Of a stretch of DNA of 5,673 bases, positions 1 through 5,581 are shown one piece after another (the first letter of the stretch is position 1; the number at the start of each line of letters is the position of its first letter). The position numbers and the translations under genes are program-made. The stretch is from assembly GCA_003151375.1 (NCBI GenBank), contig PLXI01000233.1, positions 2,133-7,805 of the forward strand, given 5' to 3'. Under the pieces are notes generated by a model. It was not told the DNA's origin, ran no database searches, and saw nothing but the letters and a program-made list of their open reading frames with translations. This DNA comes from Hyphomicrobiales bacterium. GTDB taxonomy: Bacteria > Pseudomonadota > Alphaproteobacteria > Rhizobiales > Aestuariivirgaceae.

Positions 1-1
1 T

Positions 2-856
2 GATAAGAAAGACCGCAACTTCGCCACCATGATTGAAGTGGCCATGAAGCATGACAAGATTATCCGCATTGGGGTGAATTGGGGTTCGCTTGACCAAGCC
101 ATGCTTCAGGCCCTGATGGATGAGAATGCCAAATCATCAGCACCCAAGCCCGCGCGCGAAGTGATGCATGAGGCGATTGTGCGCTCTGGTCTTTCATCGG
201 CCGCCTATGCCGAGGAACTTGGGATGGGGCGGAACAAGATCATCATCTCTGCCAAATGTTCTGAGGTGCAAGACCTAGTCGCTGTTTACCGCATGATTGC
301 ACAACGCAGTAATTATGCTTTGCATCTGGGCCTGACGGAAGCGGGTATGGGCAGCAAGGGTATTGTGGCCTCCACCGCAGCGCTATCGGTTTTGTTGCAA
401 CAAGGCATTGGCGACACCATTCGCATTTCTCTCACACCTGAACCGGGCGGAGATCGAACGAAAGAAGTGATCGTTGCGCAAGAAATTTTGCAAACCATGG
501 GCCTTCGTGCATTTGCGCCGATGGTGATTGCATGCCCTGGCTGTGGGCGCACAACGTCAACCGTGTTTCAAGAATTGGCCCAAGATATACAATCTTATGT
601 GCGTGGCCGCATGCCAGAGTGGAAAGCGCAATATCCCGGATTTGAGAAACTGTCGCTTGCAGTGATGGGTTGCATTGTGAACGGGCCGGGCGAAAGCAAA
701 CATGCCGACATTGGCATATCACTGCCGGGCACGGGAGAAACGCCATCGGCGCCAATCTATATTGATGGCAAGAAAGTGAAAACTTTGCGCGGTGAGAATA
801 TCTCTGCGCAGTTTCAAGAAATCGTGGAGAGCTATGTCGCGCAACGCTGGGGATGA
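2..856 (+). CDS. ispG: 4-hydroxy-3-methylbut-2-enyl diphosphate synthase IspG (GcpE), 5' truncated by the window
   Basis: IspG converts 2-C-methyl-erythritol 2,4-cyclodiphosphate to HMBPP, the penultimate step of the MEP isoprenoid pathway, in the cytoplasm. The frame is open from base 2, so the Met at 29 is internal and the true start lies upstream; roughly the first 120 residues are missing. The preserved part has the end of the TIM barrel (RIGVNWGS, LHLGLTEAG, ISLTPEP) and the C-terminal iron-sulfur domain. The [4Fe-4S] ligands are visible as CPGC (codons at 533 and 542), a third Cys in MGCIVNGPGE (671) and the Glu of that motif (692). The Cys-x2-Cys-x42-Cys-x6-Glu spacing agrees with my recollection of Thermus IspG and is wider than in E. 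coli. All ligands are intact, so the enzyme should be functional. The downstream hydrolase gene starts inside its last codons, which suggests co-transcription. Confidence 0.97.
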   Translation, partial: DKKDRNFATMIEVAMKHDKIIRIGVNWGSLDQAMLQALMDENAKSSAPKPAREVMHEAIVRSGLSSAAYAEELGMGRNKIIISAKCSEVQDLVAVYRMIAQRSNYALHLGLTEAGMGSKGIVASTAALSVLLQQGIGDTIRISLTPEPGGDRTKEVIVAQEILQTMGLRAFAPMVIACPGCGRTTSTVFQELAQDIQSYVRGRMPEWKAQYPGFEKLSLAVMGCIVNGPGESKHADIGISLPGTGETPSAPIYIDGKKVKTLRGENISAQFQEIVESYVAQRWG

Positions 857-1580
857 ACCGAAATTTCCAATGACGGTGGAGCATTTTTTTGCTGATGCTA
901 AGATGTACTTGGCGCGTGGCGACATTTTAGTGTCCCGTAGCCCCACTTTCGCTTCGCGCCTCATCCGCTTTGTTGCAGGCCAATTTTTTAGCCATGCTGC
1001 GATGATCTATTTGATACCAGAGGCGAAGGGTCGTTTTGAACATACCTTTGTGATTGAAAGCTTGTTCAAAGGTGTGGGCATTGCCAATCTTGAAACTTAT
1101 GTTGGCGGTAAGCATCCGGTCGAAGAAGTGGGTATCATGCGGCTGGAAGGCAAACGGTTCACCAAGGCTTTCTTCAAACGTGCCAATGGCACCATGCTGA
1201 ATGAGGTGAACAAGCCATATGATTATCACCGCTTTTGGAGCATCGCTGTTTCCATGGTTTTCGGATTGCACCGTACCATCAGCCGAATGCGTCATAAACC
1301 CAATGTTTATCGACGGTGGTACCCGCGGCAATTTATTTGCTCAGGCTTCATCCAGTATGGACTTTATGTGGCAGCGGTTGTGGAAGAAATCGACAGCCAA
1401 AGTGTGATTCTGAAAAATGGGTTGGACAATCCGTCGGCTGATCAAATGATGGGCACTACGCCGGAGGATTTGGCGCGCTCAGATAAGCTGACATGGAAAT
1501 ATGTGATCCGCCGTGGCTGGGTTTATGAGGCGGCGAGTTACGATGAGGCTCAAAAGATTATTTCTGGCGGGAGATTATGA
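834..1580 (+). CDS. YiiX/YebB-like permuted NlpC/P60 (papain-fold) cysteine hydrolase
   Basis: Predicted thiol hydrolase of 248 residues; the superfamily includes peptidases and amidases acting on peptidoglycan peptides or lipids, but the substrate here is unknown. Visible motifs, numbered from the ATG at 834, are GDILVSR (29-35), the FSHAAMIY strand with candidate catalytic His54, VIES with candidate acidic residue Glu75, and FICSGFIQYG with candidate nucleophile Cys169. His before Cys is the circularly permuted order of the YiiX branch, opposite to classical NlpC/P60. I see no signal peptide or lipobox, so a cytoplasmic or inner-face location is inferred. The frame is open from a GTG at 792, but that lies deep inside ispG. 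ATG 834 has GGAG at 826-829 and overlaps ispG by 23 bases; ATG 870 is an alternative that keeps all motifs. The 3' end overlaps the facing prenyl synthase gene by 23 bases. Confidence 0.8.
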   Translation: MSRNAGDEPKFPMTVEHFFADAKMYLARGDILVSRSPTFASRLIRFVAGQFFSHAAMIYLIPEAKGRFEHTFVIESLFKGVGIANLETYVGGKHPVEEVGIMRLEGKRFTKAFFKRANGTMLNEVNKPYDYHRFWSIAVSMVFGLHRTISRMRHKPNVYRRWYPRQFICSGFIQYGLYVAAVVEEIDSQSVILKNGLDNPSADQMMGTTPEDLARSDKLTWKYVIRRGWVYEAASYDEAQKIISGGRL

Positions 1581-2418
1581 AATCTGCCGCTTGGTGCAAT
1601 ACATCAGCTTTTTCGCCATAAGGAATAAGTGCGAGCTTGGATTCTGCTACCATTCTTGCTGCTTCGACTTTGGCGCGTTCTAGGCCCAAAAAATCGACAA
1701 AGGTTTTCTTGCCTTTGGCTTTATCTTTCTGTGTGGCTTTGCCCAAGGCCTCTGCACTGCTTTCGACATCCAAAATATCATCAGCAATTTGAAAGGCCAA
1801 GCCGATGTGCTTAGCATAGGTGCGAAGCGCTGAGGCATCTTGCCCCGCCATGAGAGGCCCGCTGGTGCAGGCGAATTCAAAGAGTGCTCCGGTTTTGGCC
1901 TGTTGCATGGCCGATATTTTTTCCAGCGATGCAAAGCCAGTGGATTGCGCTTGCATATCCAACATTTGCCCGCCCACCATGCCATCAGGGCCAGCCGCTT
2001 TTGCCAAAGCCGCGATAAGTGCAGGGCTTTCGCCGCCATCAGCCAAAAGCTGAAACGCGAATGTCAGCAAGCCATCGCCAGCCAAAATTGCAGTAGCTTC
2101 GTCAAACTTTTTATGAGTGGTTGGAAGCCCACGGCGCAAGTCGTCATTATCCATGGCGGGCAGATCATCATGTACCAGTGAATAGCAATGGATCATTTCC
2201 AATGCCGCTGCCACAGTTAGAGCGCGAGCCTCTGCCACGCCGTGTAGCTTACAACTTTGCATCACAAAGAACGGCCTTATGCGTTTGCCTTGGCCAAGCG
2301 TGGCATAACGCATGGCCTCTTGCAGGCGGTCGCCCACTTTGGATGGAAGCAGGCGGTTGAGCGCATCTTCCACTTGTGCGGCTGTCTGCGACAAAGCTGT
2401 TTCAAAGTTTACGGCCAC
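1558..2418 (-). CDS. ispA: Farnesyl diphosphate synthase (short-chain polyprenyl synthetase)
   Basis: This trans-prenyltransferase condenses isopentenyl diphosphate with allylic primers, here probably up to C15, feeding undecaprenyl phosphate and quinone side chains. Numbered from the GTG at 2418 (286 residues), it shows the GKRIRP isopentenyl-diphosphate site (44-49), the first aspartate-rich motif DDLPAMD (84-90) followed by NDDLRRG, the conserved GDGLLTFAF region, GGQMLDM, and the second aspartate-rich motif DDILD (213-217). Tyr79 sits five residues before the first motif, the chain-length position where an aromatic residue marks bacterial farnesyl synthases. I prefer GTG 2418 because GAGG lies 5 bases upstream and the N-terminus then matches E. 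coli IspA in length. An ATG at 2463 adds 15 residues, has no clear ribosome site and would overlap the mtgA start by 7 bases. Product length is inferred and could be C20. Confidence 0.93.
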   Translation of the reverse strand: MAVNFETALSQTAAQVEDALNRLLPSKVGDRLQEAMRYATLGQGKRIRPFFVMQSCKLHGVAEARALTVAAALEMIHCYSLVHDDLPAMDNDDLRRGLPTTHKKFDEATAILAGDGLLTFAFQLLADGGESPALIAALAKAAGPDGMVGGQMLDMQAQSTGFASLEKISAMQQAKTGALFEFACTSGPLMAGQDASALRTYAKHIGLAFQIADDILDVESSAEALGKATQKDKAKGKKTFVDFLGLERAKVEAARMVAESKLALIPYGEKADVLHQAADFIISRQK

Positions 2419-2421
2419 GGG

Positions 2422-2427
2422 TTCCTC
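2422..2427 (-). promoter_or_regulatory. Ribosome binding site favouring the GTG start of ispA
   Basis: Read on the minus strand, GAGGAA lies just before the GTG at 2418; the GAGG core is 5 bases from the start codon. The alternative ATG at 2463 has no comparable purine-rich site upstream, so this element decides the start chosen for the prenyl synthase. Confidence 0.5.
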
Positions 2428-2456
2428 AATTGCGGTTATTGCCTTAAGACCACCTA

Positions 2457-3158
2457 ATGCCATTGCGCGGGAAATTCAAAAGCTTTTGGAACACAGGCCC
2501 ACTTTGGTGGGTATGGTGGAAGCGTTTGGCTCTGATCATTATAGCTTGGCCGCTGCTTTCCACTCTGGCTTATATTTGGATACCGGTGCCTGTTACTAAT
2601 CTGATGCTGTTTCGGTTGTTGGGCGGGCAGGGCTTGCATAAAAGCTGGATGCCATTGAATGCGATTTCGCCCAATTTGCCACGCGCTGTTATTGCCTCTG
2701 AAGATCAGCGCTTTTGCATCCACCACGGCATTGATTGGGTGGAATTTCACGATGCAATGGGAGGTGAAGCTGGCCCGACGCGCGGTGCATCTACCATTTC
2801 GATGCAAGTGGCCAAGAACCTCTATCTGTGGGAGGGCCACAGCCTGATCCGCAAGGGATTGGAAATGCCCATGGCGGTTTACATGGACGGTGTTCTCTCC
2901 AAGCGGCGCATGATGGAGATTTATCTCAACATCGTGGAATGGGCCCCGGGCATCTATGGTGCGGAAGCCGCGGCCCAACACCATTTCGGCAAATCTGCTG
3001 CCAAGCTTTCTACGCGTGAGGCGGCCTTATTGGCGGCCAGCCTGCCCAATCCTTTTAAGCGCGATGCCGGCCGCCCATCGACCGCATTGCGCGGGATTGC
3101 GAGCGACATCGAAGATCAGATGACGCAAATGGGGCCGTATCTTACTTGCCTTGACTAG
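2457..3158 (+). CDS. mtgA: Monofunctional biosynthetic peptidoglycan glycosyltransferase MtgA
   Basis: MtgA polymerises lipid II into glycan strands on the outer face of the inner membrane (GT51 family) and has no transpeptidase domain. The 233-residue length is normal for MtgA. A Trp-rich, basic N-terminus leads into one membrane anchor (about residues 23-44). The GT51 motifs follow in order: SEDQRF with catalytic Glu82 and the HHGID continuation; GASTISMQ (110-117) followed by AKNLYLW; RKGLE (132-136); EIYLN with the second Glu154; and GAEAAAQHHFGK to STREAALLAASLPNP. Motif 2 reads MQ where E. coli has QQ, which I recall as common in alphaproteobacteria. The ATG at 2457 gives the expected N-terminus but lacks a clear Shine-Dalgarno site. 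The gene is divergent from ispA, so its promoter must lie within or beside the 5' end of that gene. rpmF follows 81 bases downstream. Confidence 0.96.
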   Translation: MPLRGKFKSFWNTGPLWWVWWKRLALIIIAWPLLSTLAYIWIPVPVTNLMLFRLLGGQGLHKSWMPLNAISPNLPRAVIASEDQRFCIHHGIDWVEFHDAMGGEAGPTRGASTISMQVAKNLYLWEGHSLIRKGLEMPMAVYMDGVLSKRRMMEIYLNIVEWAPGIYGAEAAAQHHFGKSAAKLSTREAALLAASLPNPFKRDAGRPSTALRGIASDIEDQMTQMGPYLTCLD

Positions 3159-3174
3159 AATCCTTGGCTATAGA
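3146..3174 (+). promoter_or_regulatory. Candidate sigma-70-type promoter for rpmF
   Basis: TTGCCT (3146-3151) and TATAGA (3169-3174) are separated by 17 bases; each matches the housekeeping consensus at four of six positions. Transcription would begin near 3181, giving a leader of about 60 bases before rpmF. The -35 element overlaps the last codons of mtgA. A TTGACT at 3151-3156 is a better -35 match but is only 12 bases from the same -10. Read by eye only. Confidence 0.35.
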
Positions 3175-3194
3175 GCGGGCAACAGTTTCGGGGG

Positions 3195-3220
3195 GGGTGC
3201 CACCCGGTTTATTTTTTCGT
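3195..3220 (+). terminator. Weak hairpin with T-rich tail in the mtgA-rpmF gap
   Basis: GGGT (3195-3198) can pair with ACCC (3202-3205) around a three-base loop, and a T-rich run follows (3208-3217). This could be a weak terminator for mtgA or a leader hairpin for rpmF. A four-base stem is marginal even though it is all strong pairing plus the preceding G run. Confidence 0.25.
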
Positions 3221-3228
3221 ATGATATC

Positions 3229-3233
3229 AGAGG
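3229..3233 (+). promoter_or_regulatory. Ribosome binding site of rpmF
   Basis: AGAGG lies 6 bases upstream of the rpmF ATG at 3240, a standard spacing that fixes the start of this short gene. Confidence 0.7.
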
Positions 3234-3239
3234 TTTAAC

Positions 3240-3425
3240 ATGGCAGTTCCACGCAGAAAACAATCCCCAAGCCGCATTGGTATGCGCCGTTCTGGCCACA
3301 AAATGCAACTCGTCACGGTGGTTGAAGACAAGAAGTCAGGCGAACTTCGCCGCCCGCATCACATTGATTTGAAGTCTGGCACCTATAATGGTCGCCAAGT
3401 TCTTGATGTGAAGAGCGACGCTTAG
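3240..3425 (+). CDS. rpmF: 50S ribosomal protein L32
   Basis: L32 is a small basic protein of the large ribosomal subunit. The 61-residue product begins MAVPRRKQSPSR, has the GMRRSGHKM segment, and ends with SGELRRPHHIDLK and GTYNGRQVL, all diagnostic of alphaproteobacterial L32. It contains no cysteine, so it is the form without a zinc ribbon, as expected for this group. The length is normal and the start is supported by AGAGG six bases upstream. It lies 81 bases after mtgA and may have its own promoter near the mtgA stop codon. A strong intrinsic terminator begins 37 bases after the stop codon, so rpmF closes its transcription unit. Confidence 0.98.
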   Translation: MAVPRRKQSPSRIGMRRSGHKMQLVTVVEDKKSGELRRPHHIDLKSGTYNGRQVLDVKSDA

Positions 3426-3462
3426 GCCTTCGCAAACTTCGCTAAAATTTGATCGATTTTGT

Positions 3463-3493
3463 AAAGCCGGCGTTAACGCTGGCTTTTCTTTTT
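3463..3493 (+). terminator. Rho-independent terminator after rpmF
   Basis: A 10-base-pair stem (3463-3472 with 3477-3486, one G-U pair) closes a TTAA loop. The stem is AAAGCC, G, GCG pairing with CGC, T, GGCTTT. It runs into TTTT-C-TTTTT (3484-3493). This is a textbook intrinsic terminator and separates rpmF from the downstream two-gene operon. Confidence 0.9.
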
Positions 3494-3551
3494 GGGGTAT
3501 GGCGCGCCGGATTTAACCCGCTTCTTGCATAGATATCCCAATAAGATCGGG

Positions 3552-4658
3552 ATGGGAATGCTCGCAGACGTTTGGAAGGATCTGAAGGTTGAAGCCGTAG
3601 CTGCAAGCGACGTTCAGCGCTTTGCTGGGGCTTGGGCAAAGCTGGCAGGTTCGGCGCAAGAGACTTGCGGCGTGCAATTGCCTGAGATGCAGCTGCCACT
3701 GTTGGCCCAAAATGCTGGGGCCAGGCTGCTGACCGTAAGCAAGCGTGATGAGCTTCTTTTGGCGCTGCCGGTACAATCGTCGCGAAAGTTTGATCGTAGC
3801 ACAGCATCGGACTTTGCCTGTAACAGCTTGCCGTTAGTGGCAAGCAGCCATCCGCAAGAGGCGGTTCTGGCCATGGTGCAAAAGTTGCAACGGCCACTGT
3901 TGCTGAAGGATTTGCCGCTCGATAGTCGTTTTTACGATCAGCTGCAAAAGACTGGCGCACATTTGCGCCTCACCCAGCAATGGCAACGCGCCGCGCTGCG
4001 GGTGACTGGCAGCTTTGAAGATTGGTTGGCCCATAATTTTGATCACAAACGCCGTAAGGAATTCAAACGCACGCGCAAAAGACTGTCTGAACAGGGTGAA
4101 TTGAAGCTCGAAACCTTGAATCAAAACAGTGACTTTGCAGCCTTTGTTGAGGATTTTGTTCATCTGGAAGCACAGGGCTGGAAAGGCCAACGTGGCACCG
4201 CACTGGGAATCCAAGATGGCAAGACTTCGACTTTCCACCAGATTTGCGCCGGGCTCCATCAAACCGGACGTTTGCGCTTTTGGGTGTTGCGATTTAATGG
4301 CAAGCCGATTGCAGCGCTGTTTGGGGTGGCGTCTGGCACGCAGGCCCAGATCATCAAGATTACCTATGATGAGAGCTTCGCCAAGTTTTCGCCTGGGGTT
4401 TTGTTGGTGTTGGATGCAACACAAGCATTCTTTGCTGAACCCAACATCGAAATGGTGGATAGCTGTGCCATTCCGGATCACCCGATGATTAACCGCATTT
4501 GGCGCGACAGGGTGCGGATCGGCTATGTTTTGGTGGCACCAGCGCATTATCCGAGTTGGAAATTCAATAATCTTTTTATTGGCCTCAGCGGTTACATAAA
4601 ACTGCGCGCCTTGGCCAAGAAAATTTATCTCACTTTGACACGGAGGAAAAAATCATGA
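3552..4658 (+). CDS. BioF2/CelD-like GNAT-family acyltransferase
   Basis: Predicted acyl-CoA-dependent N-acyltransferase or FemAB-like aminoacyltransferase (Acetyltransf_6/BioF2-like fold), 368 residues from ATG 3552, a usual length for the family. The N-terminal half is a diverged GNAT-like lobe. The second half carries the recognisable domain: a basic helix KRRKEFKRTRKRL (166-178), HLEAQGWKG (about 204-212), RFWVLRFNGKPIAALFG (the strand pair of the GNAT core) and YDESFAKFSPGVLLV (272-286), a hallmark of CelD-like proteins. There is no signal peptide or clear membrane span. The frame is open from a TTG at 3492, but that lies in the rpmF terminator; ATG 3552 or 3558 is more credible, both with weak ribosome sites. 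The stop overlaps the start of the oxygenase gene (ATGA), so the two are probably translated together. The acyl donor and acceptor cannot be read from the sequence. Confidence 0.82.
   Translation: MGMLADVWKDLKVEAVAASDVQRFAGAWAKLAGSAQETCGVQLPEMQLPLLAQNAGARLLTVSKRDELLLALPVQSSRKFDRSTASDFACNSLPLVASSHPQEAVLAMVQKLQRPLLLKDLPLDSRFYDQLQKTGAHLRLTQQWQRAALRVTGSFEDWLAHNFDHKRRKEFKRTRKRLSEQGELKLETLNQNSDFAAFVEDFVHLEAQGWKGQRGTALGIQDGKTSTFHQICAGLHQTGRLRFWVLRFNGKPIAALFGVASGTQAQIIKITYDESFAKFSPGVLLVLDATQAFFAEPNIEMVDSCAIPDHPMINRIWRDRVRIGYVLVAPAHYPSWKFNNLFIGLSGYIKLRALAKKIYLTLTRRKKS
4642..4646 (+). promoter_or_regulatory. Strong ribosome binding site of the oxygenase gene
   Basis: GGAGG lies 8 bases upstream of the ATG at 4655, inside the last codons of the acyltransferase gene. 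It is the strongest Shine-Dalgarno site in the window and supports independent initiation in addition to coupling through the ATGA overlap. Confidence 0.85.
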
Positions 4659-5581
4659 GCATGGTCACAACTGATGCGAAAGTTATCGCCGATAATTTTC
4701 TGAAGAAGCCATTTATTTTGCAACATAGTTTAGTGGGCAACCCGTTGTTTGAGCTTTCACGTTTGGTGGAGCTTGCCAAATCCATGCCAAGCGATGGTAT
4801 TGAATATAATTCGGGTAAGGTGGCGGTGGGCGTTAAGCCAGAAGATGTGCCAAAGCTGGATATGCCAGCCGAAGCGGTGATCAAATCCATCGAGACCGCC
4901 AATGCTTGGATGGTGATCAAGCGCGTGGAGAAAGACCCAGCTTATAAGGCCGTGCTTGAACAATTCGTGCGCGAGGCCAATGAAGCGGCAGGGCGCAAGC
5001 CATCAGACTATTCTGATCTTGAAGGTTATATTTTTGTGTCCTCGGCCAAGGCCACGACGCGATTCCATATTGATATGGAAGAAAACATTTTAATCCAACT
5101 CAAAGGCGATAAGTTCCTGCGCACTTTTGATAACGCCGATCGCACATTGGTTGGTGAGGCGGATATTGAAATTTCGCCAGCGGTTCACCGCAACCGCAAA
5201 TATGAGGCAAGCTTTGAAGAGCGCGCCACGCTTCACACCTTAAAGCCCGGTGATGCTGTGCATATTCCATATACGCATCCACACTGGGTGAGCACGGGCG
5301 ACACTTATTCCATCTCCATGGCGATGACGTGGAAGACCCCTGAAGTGCGTAGGCTCAATAAAATTCGTTTGATAAATGGCACGTTGCGCACCTATGGCCG
5401 TAAGCCAGTTGCACCGGGCGTTTCGCCAATGCGTGATGCAGCCAAAGTTATTGCCCATGATGTGTTGCATGCGGTGCTTTCACCCTTGCGCAAATCGCAA
5501 CGCCTCAGAGTTTTCCTGCGTGGGGTAATTTACGGCAAACAGGCCAATTATTATCTGAAGACGCAGAAACAGGGGATGTGA
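4655..5581 (+). CDS. JmjC/cupin_8-type Fe(II)/2-oxoglutarate-dependent oxygenase (cupin-like protein)
   Basis: Predicted non-haem iron dioxygenase of 308 residues that would hydroxylate an unknown substrate using O2 and 2-oxoglutarate. The iron ligands are visible as His138 and Asp140 (RFHIDME) and His210 in GDAVHIPYTHPHWV, where it falls five residues after the Pro as in JmjC hydroxylases. Asn144 and Lys153 (ENILIQLKGDK) lie 6 and 15 residues after His138, the same offsets as Asn205 and Lys214 after His199 in human FIH; Lys214 binds the 2-oxoglutarate carboxylate. The N-terminal third (NAWMVIKRVEKDPAYKAVL) and a basic C-terminal tail from about 230 flank the barrel. There is no signal peptide, so a cytoplasmic site is likely. 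The start is fixed by GGAGG eight bases upstream. Its first bases overlap the acyltransferase stop, so the two form an operon. Substrates of such bacterial cupin-like proteins are largely unknown to me. Confidence 0.85.
   Translation: MSMVTTDAKVIADNFLKKPFILQHSLVGNPLFELSRLVELAKSMPSDGIEYNSGKVAVGVKPEDVPKLDMPAEAVIKSIETANAWMVIKRVEKDPAYKAVLEQFVREANEAAGRKPSDYSDLEGYIFVSSAKATTRFHIDMEENILIQLKGDKFLRTFDNADRTLVGEADIEISPAVHRNRKYEASFEERATLHTLKPGDAVHIPYTHPHWVSTGDTYSISMAMTWKTPEVRRLNKIRLINGTLRTYGRKPVAPGVSPMRDAAKVIAHDVLHAVLSPLRKSQRLRVFLRGVIYGKQANYYLKTQKQGM

Noticed and set aside
792..833. GTG start at 792 for the YiiX-like hydrolase
   Set aside because: It would overlap ispG by 65 bases, and ATG 834 or 870 keeps every catalytic motif.
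432..884. Minus-strand open frame of 150 codons opposite ispG
   Set aside because: It is antisense to the conserved iron-sulfur domain of ispG and has no domain of its own.
2454..2984. Minus-strand open frame of 176 codons opposite mtgA
   Set aside because: It is a shadow of mtgA, whose GT51 motifs are complete; the minus-strand protein has low-complexity, unrecognisable sequence.
3445..3461. AT-rich imperfect dyad AAAAT...ATTTT between rpmF and its terminator
   Set aside because: It has only five or six weak pairs, and the adjacent GC-rich hairpin fully accounts for termination.
3492..3551. TTG start at 3492 extending the acyltransferase by 20 residues
   Set aside because: It lies in the T tract of the rpmF terminator, has no ribosome site, and the added residues carry no family motif.
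3498..3551. Promoter for the acyltransferase-oxygenase operon
   Set aside because: TTGCAT (3525-3530) and TAAGAT (3542-3547) are only 11 bases apart, and no other pair has acceptable spacing. A promoter is expected here but I cannot place it.
3834..4547. Long minus-strand open frame of 237 codons opposite the acyltransferase gene
   Set aside because: Its translation has no recognisable family motif, and the plus-strand gene explains the region with clear GNAT/CelD features.
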